This document shows positions 9,971 through 20,260 of a DNA stretch of 64,000 nt, in pieces. Below the pieces are notes generated by a model. It did not search any database, was not told the DNA's origin, and saw only the letters and a list, made by a program, of their open reading frames with translations. How positions within the stretch are numbered: position 1 is the stretch's first letter; each line of letters starts with the position of its first letter. Source of the stretch: Clostridium chromiireducens (lineage in GTDB: Bacteria > Bacillota > Clostridia > Clostridiales > Clostridiaceae); contig NZ_MZGT01000009.1 in assembly GCF_002029255.1 (NCBI RefSeq), positions 1 to 64,000 on the forward strand. Direction: 5' to 3'. Both the position numbers and the translations under genes were made by a program.

Positions 9971-11014
9971 ATGAATACGAATAAAGGTAATAAAAATATA
10001 GATCAAAAATCTAGAGTGAAACCTAAAAAAGTTAAGAAAAATACAAAAAGAATTTCAGTTAAAACATTGATAGCATTTTTTGCGTTTGAAATGATTTTTA
10101 CATTGTGTACGGCTCCGCTTACGCTTTTATATGGACCGTTTGAAAATGCAAAAGCTACATATGTAGGGGCTGCTATGACTTCAATGAGCCATCAATATCT
10201 GGCTACTTGGTTTTTATCAGATGAAAAGATAGCAAAAATCTTAGGACAGAACTCAACTGAAGGAACAAGTGAAACAACAAATACATCAGAAATTGAAATT
10301 CCAAAAGTTAAAGATGATACAATAGAATACTATAAAATCGAGAACGAAAAATATACAGGTCATTATCTTGTAATAAAAGATTCGACTAGAGTCAAAATAG
10401 GATATACTTCTAAATTACAAGTAGAGGGTGAAACTACATCTCAAATAGCAGAAAATAATGATGCTATTGCAGCTGTTAATGGTGGAGGATTCACAGATCA
10501 ATCCTCAAATCAAAAGTGGACAGGAAATGGCGGTCTTCCAATAGGACTTATTATGAGTAGTGGTAAGGTTATCTATAATGATTTAGGAAAGGATCAAGAA
10601 GCTGACTTACTTGCAATAGATAAACAAGGCATAATGCTTGTTGGTAAGTATTCAGCTGAAAAACTTCAAGAGCTAGGAGTTCAAGAGGCTCTAAGTTTTG
10701 GACCATCATTAGTGATTAATGGTAAAATGACCCCTATGAGTGGAGATGGAGGCTGGGGAATAGCTCCAAGAACAGTTATAGGGCAGAGAAAAGATAGTGC
10801 AATTATTCTTCTGGTTATTGATGGTAGAGGTGCAAGCAGTTTAGGCGCTACATTAAAAGAAGCTCAAGAAGTTATATATAAACTGGGAGCGGTTAATGCA
10901 ATGAATTTAGATGGAGGAAAATCTACCACAATGTATTATGATGGAGATATTGTTAACACACCATCATATAGTATGGGGGAAAGATCTATCCCAACTGCAA
11001 TTATTGTTAAATAA
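9971..11014 (+). CDS. Phosphodiester glycosidase (NAGPA-like) family, membrane-anchored
   Basis: 347 residues: a basic N terminus rich in Lys, one membrane segment at about 30-55, then an extracytoplasmic domain. The motifs AVNGGGFTD and AMNLDGGKSTTMYYDG are typical of the NAGPA-like family, whose members cleave sugar phosphodiester links and occur in exopolysaccharide or cell-wall contexts. The protein is probably surface-bound. The next gene starts 20 bp downstream and also encodes an anchored extracytoplasmic protein, so the two likely form an operon. The substrate is unknown. Confidence 0.82.
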   Translation: MNTNKGNKNIDQKSRVKPKKVKKNTKRISVKTLIAFFAFEMIFTLCTAPLTLLYGPFENAKATYVGAAMTSMSHQYLATWFLSDEKIAKILGQNSTEGTSETTNTSEIEIPKVKDDTIEYYKIENEKYTGHYLVIKDSTRVKIGYTSKLQVEGETTSQIAENNDAIAAVNGGGFTDQSSNQKWTGNGGLPIGLIMSSGKVIYNDLGKDQEADLLAIDKQGIMLVGKYSAEKLQELGVQEALSFGPSLVINGKMTPMSGDGGWGIAPRTVIGQRKDSAIILLVIDGRGASSLGATLKEAQEVIYKLGAVNAMNLDGGKSTTMYYDGDIVNTPSYSMGERSIPTAIIVK

Positions 11015-11034
11015 ACAGAAGGTGAGGGTAAGTT

Positions 11035-12081
11035 ATGAAAGTATTTAAGAAGATAATTGCGTGGGCAATATTATCTATAATACTACAAATTGGCGGATTA
11101 TACATATTAGATAACTTTGTATTCAAACATTCGTCAGATTTTAAGAGTGAAAAGATAGAGTTAAGCAAAGATAAGACTAAAGACATTAAAGCCACTATTC
11201 CTTCTGGTGCTAAAGATGTAAATGTATCATATGATGGAAAGTATTTAACGTATAGTCAAGATAATAATCTATACATACAAGATACAAAAACAGGTACTAA
11301 TACTCAAGTGAAAACAGAGAATAATGGAGAAATTCTTTATTATAAATGGCTATCTGATAGAGACAGACTTATAATGGCTAAAAAAGTAGAAAAAGATGGT
11401 GAAAAGAAAATTCAGCTTGTAACCTATAATCCAAAGGATTCATCTGAGACTGCTGCAACTGAAAATAATGAAGATATCTGTACTTATCAGGAAGGCATGG
11501 AAGTTAGAAAGGTAAGTGAATCAACCATTACAGGTGTTTATTATATTGACCTCTATAAAGGCGGATTGAAGAGTATAGTTTATAGAATTGATATAAATGG
11601 TACTTTAACTAAAGTTCAACTTCAAACTAACATTTTAGGGAATATGCAGATAATACCTCATGAAGATAGGTTAATTTATGAAGATAAAGTAGATGGTAGA
11701 TTTTTTGTTACAAATCCAAATAAGCAGCTAAAGTTTAATTCAAATAAAAAGTTAACACTTTTAGGTATTGATAGAAAAGATGTAATTTACATGGGTGAAT
11801 TAAACGGTGATAAAGTTACAACAATTACTTATGGAAAAATTAGTGAAGATACTTCTTCTTGGAAAAAGGTAACTTTAGATTCGGTTGTAAATTGTAATGA
11901 TTTATATTTTAGTAATCAAGGTGAAATTTTGCTTAATGATAATCTTAAAGGCAGTGTTAAAAACTTGATGACTGGAAAAGAAATTGAATATGAAGGAAAA
12001 CTTATTCAAATCAAAGATGATTTTATAGCAACTATGGATAACAAAGGAAAGTTGACTTATAAGAATTTAGATAAAAAGTAA
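11035..12081 (+). CDS. Membrane-anchored protein with propeller-like repeats, function unknown
   Basis: 348 residues. One N-terminal hydrophobic segment (about 5-28) is followed by an extracytoplasmic region of beta-strand-like repeats, for example VSYDGKYLTYSQDNNLYIQD and YYKWLSDRDRLIMAKK. These resemble TolB or dipeptidyl-peptidase-type propeller blades. No catalytic motif is visible. GGTGAGGG precedes the ATG, 20 bp after the glycosidase gene, which suggests a shared role at the envelope. I do not recognise a named family. Confidence 0.7.
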   Translation: MKVFKKIIAWAILSIILQIGGLYILDNFVFKHSSDFKSEKIELSKDKTKDIKATIPSGAKDVNVSYDGKYLTYSQDNNLYIQDTKTGTNTQVKTENNGEILYYKWLSDRDRLIMAKKVEKDGEKKIQLVTYNPKDSSETAATENNEDICTYQEGMEVRKVSESTITGVYYIDLYKGGLKSIVYRIDINGTLTKVQLQTNILGNMQIIPHEDRLIYEDKVDGRFFVTNPNKQLKFNSNKKLTLLGIDRKDVIYMGELNGDKVTTITYGKISEDTSSWKKVTLDSVVNCNDLYFSNQGEILLNDNLKGSVKNLMTGKEIEYEGKLIQIKDDFIATMDNKGKLTYKNLDKK

Positions 12082-12088
12082 TATTATG

Positions 12089-12126
12089 AAAGGGGTATCT
12101 AAATATTAAATTAGATACTCCTTTTT
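12089..12126 (+). terminator. Terminator of the glycosidase/propeller operon
   Basis: The stem GGGGTATCTAA / TTAGATACTCC has one mismatch and ends in five Ts, 8 bp after the stop codon. Confidence 0.85.
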
Positions 12127-12279
12127 ATGTAAAACTTCGATGTCGAAAAGATTTGGATGAAATGATAGAGATGATAAATAATGCAATGAAAAATGAATGT
12201 TAATCTTTTGAAAATAGTGCATGAACAGGCGTAAAATATGGTATAATACAAAACATGTACAACTAATAAGGAGGAAAAT

Positions 12280-12936
12280 ATGAATTCATTATTTAATATA
12301 CAGCAAACAATATATGATAAGATTATATTAATCCCAGCAATACTAATTGCTTTTACATTCCATGAATATGCACATGCATTTGTCGCTGATAAGCTGGGAG
12401 ATAAGACACCAAGATTTCAAGGAAGATTGAATTTAAACCCAATTACGCATATAGATCCAGTAGGATTCATTTTAGTTTTACTTTTTGGATTTGGATGGGC
12501 AAAGCCGGTACAAACTAATCCGTCAGCATATAAAAACTATTATAAAGATGATTTAAAGGTAAGCTTAGCTGGACCGGCTGCAAACTTTTTAGTTTCTATA
12601 GTTGCTACAATAGTACTTGTGCTTTTTGTAAGGTTTGGACATGGAATTCCAATGGCATTGTATAGAGTATTAGAATCTATGATATATTCTATTCTTACAC
12701 TTAACGTGTTTTTAGGGTTATTTAATTTAATACCAGTTCCACCGTTAGATGGCTTTAGTATTCTAAGAGATTTATACCCAAAAGTTTTTTACAAATATGA
12801 AAATATGTATTATCAATATCAGATGATAATAATGATGGTACTTATATTTGTTGGAGGAAGAATAATTCAGATTCCTGGAAGAATTATAATAAATATGTTA
12901 TATAGTTTCGGTAATTTAATACTTAACTTTTTATAG
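12280..12936 (+). CDS. Site-2 protease family (M50) membrane metalloprotease
   Basis: 218 residues, four or more membrane segments. The zinc motif HEYAH is at residues 28-32, and the third ligand region NLIPVPPLDG lies near residue 150. The compact form without PDZ domain matches the YwhC-like S2P group. Regulated intramembrane proteolysis is the family role, but no partner anti-sigma factor is nearby. AAGGAGG precedes the ATG. Confidence 0.88.
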   Translation: MNSLFNIQQTIYDKIILIPAILIAFTFHEYAHAFVADKLGDKTPRFQGRLNLNPITHIDPVGFILVLLFGFGWAKPVQTNPSAYKNYYKDDLKVSLAGPAANFLVSIVATIVLVLFVRFGHGIPMALYRVLESMIYSILTLNVFLGLFNLIPVPPLDGFSILRDLYPKVFYKYENMYYQYQMIIMMVLIFVGGRIIQIPGRIIINMLYSFGNLILNFL

Positions 12937-12954
12937 TATAGATATTCAATAGAA

Positions 12955-13205
12955 AACTTAGATATATGTGATAACCAACCGAAATAGAAGGTACTCTGTT
13001 TCTCGGTTGCTACCAAAAATAACTGTGGATTTCTATCAGTAAAAGTTGCACCAGTCCTGCTTGTTCCTTAGGCAAGCTAATGACAAGCAGGACTGGAACA
13101 ACTTTTACTGAAGAAATACCTACAATTATTTTTTCAATGCAACACTACGAAAAAGAGTACCTTCTATTTCTGGTATGGAAAGTATTTCAAAGCATAAATC
13201 AAATT
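12955..13205 (+). repeat. Long-hairpin repeat, copy C1 (forward)
   Basis: Left end AACTTAGATATATGTGATAACC. The arms AAATAGAAGGTACTCT and AGAGTACCTTCTATTT are perfectly complementary. The apical stem AGTCCTGCTTGT / ACAAGCAGGACT is a perfect 12 bp inside GTTGCACC...GGAACAAC. It starts 18 bp after the protease stop codon. Confidence 0.87.
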
Positions 13206-13345
13206 CATAGTTTGGATATCTAAATTATATATTTGATTTATAACTAGAATGATATACATACTTGTTAACTTTGAGCGTATCACTATACTGGAAACCGAAA
13301 CACAATATATTACTTATTTCGGTAAGTTACACATAAGTCTAAATT
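13206..13345 (-). repeat. Long-hairpin repeat, copy C2 (reverse, decayed)
   Basis: A shortened inverted partner of C1. It keeps the outer end TTTCGGTAAGTTACACATAAGTCTAAATT, which mirrors the C1 left end, but lacks the core and tip. Confidence 0.65.
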
Positions 13346-13374
13346 AATATATTTGTGATATATATAATACCAAG

Positions 13375-13403
13375 TTGACAAATATATAGATAATTTGTAT
13401 AAT
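13375..13403 (+). promoter_or_regulatory. Sigma-A promoter of the argS T-box leader
   Basis: TTGACA at 13375-13380 and TATAAT at 13398-13403 are exact consensus boxes with the optimal spacing of 17. Confidence 0.9.
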
Positions 13404-13419
13404 ATATTATCATTAATAT

Positions 13420-13715
13420 TGAAAATTCTGAGAAGAGGAAAGTAGTTTAATTGATTCCTTAAGCGAGTGGGGGAACGGTGTAAGCCCTATGGATAGATTA
13501 TAATGAAGAGAGCCTTGGAGAAATCACCTGAAATCAGTAGTTAAAATATAATAATTTAATATATCTTATATATGAGTTATTATTTTTGAATGTTTAGTAG
13601 GGTTGGTCGCAAAAAAACTTGCGTTAAAAGTTAAGGGGTATTTTATTTATATAAAATACAATTAGAGTGGTACCGCGGATAGTTCGTCTCTTTGTTTAAG
13701 AGAGGAGCTTTTTTT
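13420..13715 (+). ncRNA. T-box leader of argS
   Basis: Stem I has a distal region around AAGCGAGTGGGGGAACGGTG. The T-box core GAGTGGTACCGCGG is at about 13665-13678, followed by a terminator with CTCTT / AAGAG and a long T run ending at about 13714. Uncharged tRNA binding should form the antiterminator and let argS be transcribed. An AGA triplet at 13495-13497 could be the specifier for tRNA-Arg, but this was chosen by eye. Confidence 0.93.
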
Positions 13716-13878
13716 ATTTGCATGCTAACATATTTGTTATAAATTATGTAAATACTTTTACGAAAAGAAGTAAAAAATAGTAATTAGTACTAGAATAAAA
13801 TAATTAGTTATAGTCTTACAGGTTAATGCCTGTTTAAGTTTAAATAATAATGTTTAAGCATATTTAAGGAGGATATTT

Positions 13879-15570
13879 ATGGATTACAAAAATAAAGTTG
13901 CAGAACTAATAAAAGCTCATGTGGAATTAGATATTGAAACAATAGAAAAATTAATTGAAATACCACCAAAGCCAGAAATGGGAGACTATGCATTCCCATG
14001 TTTTCAGCTATCAAAAGTTATGAGAAAAGCACCAAATATGATAGCGGAAGAATTAAAAAACAATATGTCTACTGAAGGATTTGAAAAAATAGAAAGCTTA
14101 GGACCTTATCTTAACTTTTTTGTTGATAAAGGTGTATTTGCAGAAAATACAATCAAGAAAGTTTTAGAAGATGGAGATAATTATGGTGCATCAAATAGTG
14201 GAGAAGGTAAAACAGTTTGTGTTGAGTATTCTTCACCTAATATAGCTAAGCCTTTCCATGTAGGGCACTTATTTACTACAGCTATAGGAAATGCCTTATA
14301 TAAAATGTTTAAAAAAGAAGGTTATGATACAGTTGGTTTAAACCATTTAGGAGACTGGGGTACTCAATTTGGTAAGCTTATATCAGCTTATGATAGATGG
14401 GTAGATGAAGCAGCTTTAGAAAAGGCTCCAATAGATGAACTGCTTAGAATATATGTTAAATTCCATGAAGAAGCAGAAAAAGATCCTTCTTTAGAAGACG
14501 AAGCAAGAGCTAATTTCAAAGCATTAGAAACTGGTGACGAAAAGGCTACAGAGCTTTGGACGAAATTTAGAGAATTGAGCTTGAAGGAATTCGAAAGAGT
14601 TTATAATATTTTAGGAGTAAAATTTGATTCGTTGGCAGGTGAAGCATTCTATAATGATAAGATGGATGTTGTTGTTAATGAACTAAAGGAAAAAGGTCTT
14701 CTTGTTGAAAGTAATGGAGCTCAAGTTGTTATGCTTGAAGAGTATAATATGCCTCCTTGTATAGTACTTAAGGGCGATGGAGCATCAATATATGCTACAA
14801 GAGATTTAGCAGCGGCTATGTACAGAAAGAAAACTTATGATTTTTACAAATGTGTTTATGTAGTTGGAACTCCACAAGCATTACACTTTAAGCAAGTATT
14901 TAAGGTTTTAGAACTTGCAGGCAATGAATGGGCAAAAGACTGCGTACATGTAGGATTTGGATTAGTTAAGTTTGCAGATAGAAAGCTTTCAACAAGAAAT
15001 GGTTCAATTGTTTTACTAGATGATCTATTACGTGAAGCGGTAGATAAAACTATGGAAGTTATTAACGAGAAAAATCCTGGACTTGAAAATAAAGAAGAAG
15101 TAGCAAAGAAGATTGGTGTTGGAGCTGTAATCTTTACTTATCTTAAAAATTCAAGAGAAAAAGATATTGTCTTTGATTGGAAAGAAATATTATCATTTGA
15201 CGGAGAAACAGGGCCATATGTTCAATATTCATATGCTAGAGGAAATAGTATATTAAACAGAGGAAATGAATGTACTGGAACTGTTGATTATAGTAAATTA
15301 TCATCAAAAGAGGAATTTGAATTAGTTAAGAGCATAGCTAACTTTAATAATATGATAACTTTAGCGTTAGATAAATTAGAACCATCAATATTAACAAGAT
15401 ACGTTATAGAAGTTGCTAAAGGCTTTAATAAATTCTATAATGCCCACTCAGTATTAAACTTAGAAGACGAAGATTTAAAAGCTACAAGATTAAACTTGGT
15501 TAAAGCAAGTCTACAAGTAATAAAGAATGGATTAGAGTTAATTGGAATAGATGTAGTGGAAAAAATGTAG
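13879..15570 (+). CDS. argS: Arginyl-tRNA synthetase
   Basis: Class I synthetase charging tRNA-Arg, 563 residues. It has the N-terminal additional domain typical of ArgRS, the HIGH-type signature PFHVGHL within [14 protein letters not shown], the KLSTRNG segment in the KMSKS position, and the C-terminal anticodon-binding helical domain. AAGGAGG precedes the ATG. Expression is set by the T-box leader upstream. Confidence 0.97.
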   Translation: MDYKNKVAELIKAHVELDIETIEKLIEIPPKPEMGDYAFPCFQLSKVMRKAPNMIAEELKNNMSTEGFEKIESLGPYLNFFVDKGVFAENTIKKVLEDGDNYGASNSGEGKTVCVEYSSPNIAKPFHVGHLFTTAIGNALYKMFKKEGYDTVGLNHLGDWGTQFGKLISAYDRWVDEAALEKAPIDELLRIYVKFHEEAEKDPSLEDEARANFKALETGDEKATELWTKFRELSLKEFERVYNILGVKFDSLAGEAFYNDKMDVVVNELKEKGLLVESNGAQVVMLEEYNMPPCIVLKGDGASIYATRDLAAAMYRKKTYDFYKCVYVVGTPQALHFKQVFKVLELAGNEWAKDCVHVGFGLVKFADRKLSTRNGSIVLLDDLLREAVDKTMEVINEKNPGLENKEEVAKKIGVGAVIFTYLKNSREKDIVFDWKEILSFDGETGPYVQYSYARGNSILNRGNECTGTVDYSKLSSKEEFELVKSIANFNNMITLALDKLEPSILTRYVIEVAKGFNKFYNAHSVLNLEDEDLKATRLNLVKASLQVIKNGLELIGIDVVEKM

Positions 15571-15631
15571 ATTATAAAAGTATATATAGAGATATAAAAA
15601 AACTATGGAGTATTTCAACTTCTAAATAATA

Positions 15632-15730
15632 TATGACACTATAAAGGGAGTAAACTTTTTTATGCAGTGTTGCATTAGCATTCTATTGCAGCGGTCATAA
15701 CAGATTTTACTCCCTTTCTCTAGCTTTATG
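15632..15730 (-). repeat. Long-hairpin repeat, copy K (short form)
   Basis: AAAGGGAGTAAA / TTTTACTCCCTTT arms enclose TATGCAGTGTTGCATT, a segment conserved in reverse-orientation copies such as 36892-37131. The central stem is missing. It lies about 60 bp after argS and may act as its terminator. The rest of this 349-bp gap shows no gene. Confidence 0.65.
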
Positions 15731-15919
15731 TCTTTGGTGTATAGATAAACATATTTACGAATTTGTTAAAACCTTAAGTTATAGCATAAGTTTAATTTAT
15801 ATTAATTGTCTATAATTATATTTTTAGTACATAATAAAGAATACGTGATGTGAAAAATGGATATATGATATAATTAAGTCACTATTTAGGTAAGTTTTTT
15901 TGAAGGGATTTGAGGTGGA

Positions 15920-17053
15920 TTGTTTATAAATAAAAATATTAAATATAGAGATATATTAATATTTGCATTAATGGGTTTGATTGGATATAAATTAATAGAT
16001 AATTATGATTATTTTTTTAATATAGGAAAGAAAGCCTTATCAATTGTTTCGCCATTTATTTATGCAATGATTTGTGCGTATATATTAAATCCGGTGGTAA
16101 GTTTTGTGGAAAAAAGGTTCAAAATAAAAAGAAAAATATCAATTGCAATTACATATTTTATAATTGTAGCATTAGTTTTTATTGTATTATTTTATTCTAT
16201 ACCTAGCTTAATTGATAGTATTGTAAATATTACAATAGAGATACCAACGTATGTTGAAATTATACAGAAATGGGTTAATACAATTCTTGAAAATGAAAGA
16301 ATAAAAGTATTAATTACGCAAGCAGGTCTTTTAGATAATTTGCAGCAAATATCAAATAAGGCAGGTAATATGTCGATAGATTTACTACAAAATCTAGCCA
16401 TGTATCTACTTTCCTTTACTTCGAATTTAGTTAGTGTGGTTTTAGGCTTTGTGATATCAATATACATCATTGCAGATAAAGAAAAGTTTATTAAAAGTTT
16501 GAGAATCATTACTTATATGATTTTAAAGGAAGAGAAAGGAACTAATCTAATAGAATTTATTAGAACCTACAATAAAATGATCGGTACATATATTGGCATA
16601 AAGGCAATAGATTCTTCCATAATTGGAATATTAGCATTAATAGGATTGGTTACAGTTGGAGAACCTTATGCACCACTGATTGCACTAATGGTAGGTGTAA
16701 CAAACATGATTCCTTACTTTGGACCGCTTGTAGGAGATATTATCAGTGTAATAGTTGCGATTTTTGTATCGCCAACAAAAGCGATAATTGTTTTTATACT
16801 TTTGCTTTCTATTCAACAGTTTGACGCATGGTATCTTGAGCCTAGACTTGTAGGCAAAAAGGTTGGGATAAGCCCTCTTGGAATTATATTAGGTGTAACA
16901 ATATGTGGAGGTATTTTGGGACCTATAGGAATGCTTTTAGGATCTCCAACAATGGCTACGATTAAAATATATTATGAAAAAATATATAATAAATTTAAAG
17001 AGAACAATCCAAGTTTAGTAAATAAAGAAGATTTAGATATTTTTACTGATTAA
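15920..17053 (+). CDS. AI-2E family transporter (membrane permease)
   Basis: 377 residues with about eight membrane segments, including GLIGYKLID, ISIAITYFIIVALVFIVLFY and the conserved C-terminal region IPYFGPLVGDIISV...LEPRLVGKKVGISPLGIILG. The family includes quorum-signal exporters and Na+/H+ antiporters, so substrate is open. The start is a TTG at 15920. AGGGA lies 11 nt and GAGGTG only 3 nt upstream, so the exact start is uncertain. Confidence 0.88.
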   Translation: MFINKNIKYRDILIFALMGLIGYKLIDNYDYFFNIGKKALSIVSPFIYAMICAYILNPVVSFVEKRFKIKRKISIAITYFIIVALVFIVLFYSIPSLIDSIVNITIEIPTYVEIIQKWVNTILENERIKVLITQAGLLDNLQQISNKAGNMSIDLLQNLAMYLLSFTSNLVSVVLGFVISIYIIADKEKFIKSLRIITYMILKEEKGTNLIEFIRTYNKMIGTYIGIKAIDSSIIGILALIGLVTVGEPYAPLIALMVGVTNMIPYFGPLVGDIISVIVAIFVSPTKAIIVFILLLSIQQFDAWYLEPRLVGKKVGISPLGIILGVTICGGILGPIGMLLGSPTMATIKIYYEKIYNKFKENNPSLVNKEDLDIFTD

Positions 17054-17092
17054 AATACAACATAATTTAATGGGAGGTTGAGGAATAATACT

Positions 17093-17629
17093 ATGGAAGA
17101 ATTTTTTGAGTTAATAAATAAACGTCAAAGTTGTAGAAAATATTTAAGTAAGCTAGTTGAGAAAGAAAAATTAGTTAAATGTATTGATGCTGCGAGAATG
17201 GCACCTTCAGCATGTAATAGCCAGCCATGGCACTTTGTTGTTGTGAATAATAGTGAGTTGGCTCCCAAAGTTGCCGAATGCTTACAGGATAAAATAATGA
17301 ATAAATTTACTAGTGAATGTCCGGCGTTTATTATTGTAATAGAGGAAAGTGGAAATTTAACATCTAGAGCAGGCGCGTTAATGAAACAGCAGGATTATAG
17401 GTCGGTTGATCTTGGAATAGCAACCGAGCATATTTGCTTAGCAGCAACAGAACAGAATCTTGGAACATGTATTTTAGGATGGTTTAATGAAAAAGAACTT
17501 AAAAAGCTTTTAAATATTAGTAAATTAAAAAGAATACGGTTAGTGGTGGCAATAGGATATCCGGAAAATTATGATATAAGAAAAAAAGTAAGAAAGAGCA
17601 TAGATGAAATTTCAACTTTTATAGAATAA
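17093..17629 (+). CDS. Nitroreductase family protein
   Basis: 178 residues from an ATG behind TTGAGG; a TTG 15 bp upstream is possible but lies in the binding-site region. FMN-binding signatures RQSCRKYLSK at the N terminus, MAPSACNSQPWHFVVV, and LAATEQNLGTCILGWFNEKEL mark the nitroreductase fold. It probably reduces quinones, nitro compounds or enones with NAD(P)H. It is followed by its own terminator. Confidence 0.9.
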   Translation: MEEFFELINKRQSCRKYLSKLVEKEKLVKCIDAARMAPSACNSQPWHFVVVNNSELAPKVAECLQDKIMNKFTSECPAFIIVIEESGNLTSRAGALMKQQDYRSVDLGIATEHICLAATEQNLGTCILGWFNEKELKKLLNISKLKRIRLVVAIGYPENYDIRKKVRKSIDEISTFIE

Positions 17630-17644
17630 GCCTAGAGGATTTTA

Positions 17645-17683
17645 AAAACACTATCAATAAGTAAGTATTTTTGATAGTGTTTT
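17645..17683 (+). terminator. Terminator after the nitroreductase gene
   Basis: AAAACACTATCAA / TTGATAGTGTTTT stem with a TTTT end, 16 bp after the stop codon. Confidence 0.85.
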
Positions 17684-17808
17684 AATAATTTAAAAAGATG
17701 TTGTAATATATTACTTTAAGTTTATAAAATTAGTTTTATAGCTTATCTATACTTTTCTGAATTAAAAAAATAAAGTATAATTAAAATAAGTAAAAAGGAT
17801 GTGGGATA

Positions 17809-18537
17809 GTGTCAACAATAGGTGCTTTTTTCGATTTAGATGGTACTTTATATAGAGAAGGACTAATAACAGAAGTATTTAAGAAAATGGTAAAGTATGA
17901 GATTATAGGCTCAGATAGATGGTATAATGATCTAAGACCTCATTTTATGAAATGGGATAAGAGGCAAGGTGACTATGATAGTTATCTTTTAAAGATGATA
18001 GATATATATATTGAATCTATTAAAGGACTAGAAAAATACCAAATGAAGTATATAGCTAAAAAAGTTGTAGAACAAAAAGGCGATAGGGTATATACTTTTA
18101 CGAGAGATAGAATAAAGTGGCACTTAGCTAACAATCATACTTTGATTATAATATCTGGATCGCCTTCAGAATTAGTTGGTGAAATGGCTAAGAAATATGG
18201 CTTTACAGATTTTATTGGTGCACAATATATTACAGATAGTAATAATATGTATACAGGTGAAGTAATACCAATGTGGGATAGTAAGAGTAAAGCAAAGGCT
18301 ATAAATGATTTTGTTAAAAAATATGATATAGATTTGAATGAAAGTTATGCTTATGGTGATACAGCAGGAGATTATACTATGTTTAAAAATGTAAAACATC
18401 CTTATTGTATGAATCCAACAAAAGAACTTTTGCAAAAAGTATTAAAGGACAGGGAGCTAATTAAAAATATTAATGTTGTTGTTGAAAGAAAGGATGTAAT
18501 ATATAATTTAGACATTGAGGATATACAATTCTTATAG
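17809..18537 (+). CDS. HAD-superfamily (SerB-like, subclass IB) phosphatase
   Basis: 242 residues. Motif I is FFDLDGTLYREG with the nucleophile Asp and acid Asp, motif II is IIISGSPSEL, and motif IV is YGDTAGDYTMF. The helical cap between motifs I and II fits the HAD-IB group that hydrolyses phosphoserine-like substrates. GTG start after GGATGTGGG. The next gene begins 14 bp downstream, so they form an operon. The substrate is not evident. Confidence 0.87.
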   Translation: MSTIGAFFDLDGTLYREGLITEVFKKMVKYEIIGSDRWYNDLRPHFMKWDKRQGDYDSYLLKMIDIYIESIKGLEKYQMKYIAKKVVEQKGDRVYTFTRDRIKWHLANNHTLIIISGSPSELVGEMAKKYGFTDFIGAQYITDSNNMYTGEVIPMWDSKSKAKAINDFVKKYDIDLNESYAYGDTAGDYTMFKNVKHPYCMNPTKELLQKVLKDRELIKNINVVVERKDVIYNLDIEDIQFL

Positions 18538-18551
18538 GAAAGAGTGGTACT

Positions 18552-19301
18552 GTGATTATTCGTGAAAACAAGATGAAGGTAGAAGAATATATAGATGAAT
18601 TTATGCTGAAGTCTCAAGATAAGGAATATAATCCTGAAGATATTATTTTCTTCGATCTTGAACACTATGTTTATAAAAAACCAAAATGTATTGGGGTATT
18701 TGGAGCGTGTGAATATGATAAAAAGAATAACAACATCCTAGTAACTCAATATATGATTGAAGATCGAGATGAGGCAACAAATATTCTATATCTTGCAAAA
18801 GACTATTTTATGAGAATGAAACAAAAAGGAAAAAAGGCAATAATCACTTTTTCAGGTAATAATGATTTTACTGTTATTAATTATCTTTTTAAAGAGAATG
18901 GTATATACTACAATTTCGAAGAGGAATTTGATTCCATTGATATTCAAAAAGAGTATGAAAAATATAAAAAATTATCAATAGGGTTAAAAAAATTAGAAAA
19001 GGTTTTTGATATAGTAAGAGAGGGAGAGGTTATTAGTGGTTCAAACTTAGCCAAGACCTTTCACAAAGTTATGAAAGATAGAAGTTATTTTAAAAGGATG
19101 CCAGAGGAGAAGATAGAAAAGATTCTTCTATATAATGAGCAAGATGTTATAAATTTATATTATATATATGTAAATTGGAAGAAATATATTTTTGAAAATA
19201 TTACCGAAGATAATATTTTAGAAGAAAATGTTGATAATTTAGATGGTTTGGAAGAATTAGATGAGTATAATATAAGTGAAGAAGAATCGGATGAGGATTA
19301 A
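18552..19301 (+). CDS. RNase H-like (YprB-type) exonuclease domain protein
   Basis: 249 residues with a predicted RNase H fold: IIFFDLEH carries an acidic pair, TFSGNNDFTVINYL is the second motif, and LLYNEQDVINLYYI supplies the last acidic residues. This matches the RNase_H_2 group found in YprB-type proteins. The C terminus ends in a very acidic tail of about 45 residues. GTG start behind AGGAAAGAG; ATG 21 bp further is possible. It is cotranscribed with the HAD phosphatase. Confidence 0.75.
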   Translation: MIIRENKMKVEEYIDEFMLKSQDKEYNPEDIIFFDLEHYVYKKPKCIGVFGACEYDKKNNNILVTQYMIEDRDEATNILYLAKDYFMRMKQKGKKAIITFSGNNDFTVINYLFKENGIYYNFEEEFDSIDIQKEYEKYKKLSIGLKKLEKVFDIVREGEVISGSNLAKTFHKVMKDRSYFKRMPEEKIEKILLYNEQDVINLYYIYVNWKKYIFENITEDNILEENVDNLDGLEELDEYNISEEESDED

Positions 19302-19336
19302 AAGAAGAAAGCTTAATATAGATTTTAAATTAATAA

Positions 19337-19384
19337 AATAAACCTATCATTTCAAATTATTGAGAAAAGATAGGTTTATTTTTA
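19337..19384. terminator. Bidirectional terminator
   Basis: AATAAACCTATC (19337-19348) / GATAGGTTTATT (19369-19380) with A and T runs on the two sides, between convergent genes. Confidence 0.9.
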
Positions 19385-20260
19385 TTTTTTGCTTATTTTA
19401 GTTCCGTCAGAAGATAATATTACTGTTCCGTCTTTATCGGTTCTATATATAGTTACCTTATTCTCTTTTAAGCTCTTAATTGTTTCATTATTTGGATGAT
19501 TATACGTATTATCTTTACCCACGGAAATAACCCCTATTGATGGATTAATCTTATTTAAAAAAGCTTTTGAAGTTGATGTAGATGATCCATGATGACCAAC
19601 CTTTAATACATCAGAACTAATATTTTCGTTGTTATCGAGTATCTTTTCTTCCACATCTTTTTCGGCGTCTCCAGTGAATAAAAAGTAGGTACTGCCATAT
19701 TGAATTCTAATAACTGATGAGTAATTATTTAGATTTTCATAAGAATCATCTATAGGAGAAAATACTCTTACATTAGTATTTTTACCTAAGTCAATAGAAT
19801 CAGTATCCTTTCTAATTACGTTGATTTTTAGACCTTTACGTTTTAAAGAGTCAATCATTTTTTCGAATGTCTTTGTTGTGCTTTGAACTTTTGGAGCATA
19901 AAATTTTAGAACGTTATAGCTATCTATGATGTCGGACATGTTTCCAATATGGTCTTCATGGGGATGAGTTGCAATTACATAATCTAACTTCTCTATATTT
20001 AGTTTAGACAAATAATTTAAAAGTTCATTTTTATCAGATTTAGGACCTGCATCGATTAACATATTTTTATTGTTAACCTGAATAAGAATTGAATCTCCTT
20101 GGCCAATATCAATGAAGTGCACAATCATTTGATTTGGATCAGGCTTAATGTAATTAGAATTTTTATATAAAGAACTGCAACTTATTAAGTAAAGTGAAAT
20201 GATTATCATAAATAAAAATATGGATATATATTTTTTCTTGACAATAAATATCTTATTCAT
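19382..20260 (-). CDS. ComEC/Rec2-like metallo-beta-lactamase-fold lipoprotein
   Basis: 292 residues. An N-terminal signal ends in a lipobox around SLYLISCSS, so the protein is probably anchored outside the membrane. The metal motif HPHEDHIGN and later HHGS plus VSVGKDNTYNHP match the hydrolase domain of ComEC. The membrane channel of ComEC is absent, so this is a free-standing secreted hydrolase. Substrate unknown; a nuclease or phosphodiesterase role is possible. Confidence 0.85.
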   Translation of the reverse strand: MNKIFIVKKKYISIFLFMIIISLYLISCSSLYKNSNYIKPDPNQMIVHFIDIGQGDSILIQVNNKNMLIDAGPKSDKNELLNYLSKLNIEKLDYVIATHPHEDHIGNMSDIIDSYNVLKFYAPKVQSTTKTFEKMIDSLKRKGLKINVIRKDTDSIDLGKNTNVRVFSPIDDSYENLNNYSSVIRIQYGSTYFLFTGDAEKDVEEKILDNNENISSDVLKVGHHGSSTSTSKAFLNKINPSIGVISVGKDNTYNHPNNETIKSLKENKVTIYRTDKDGTVILSSDGTKISKK

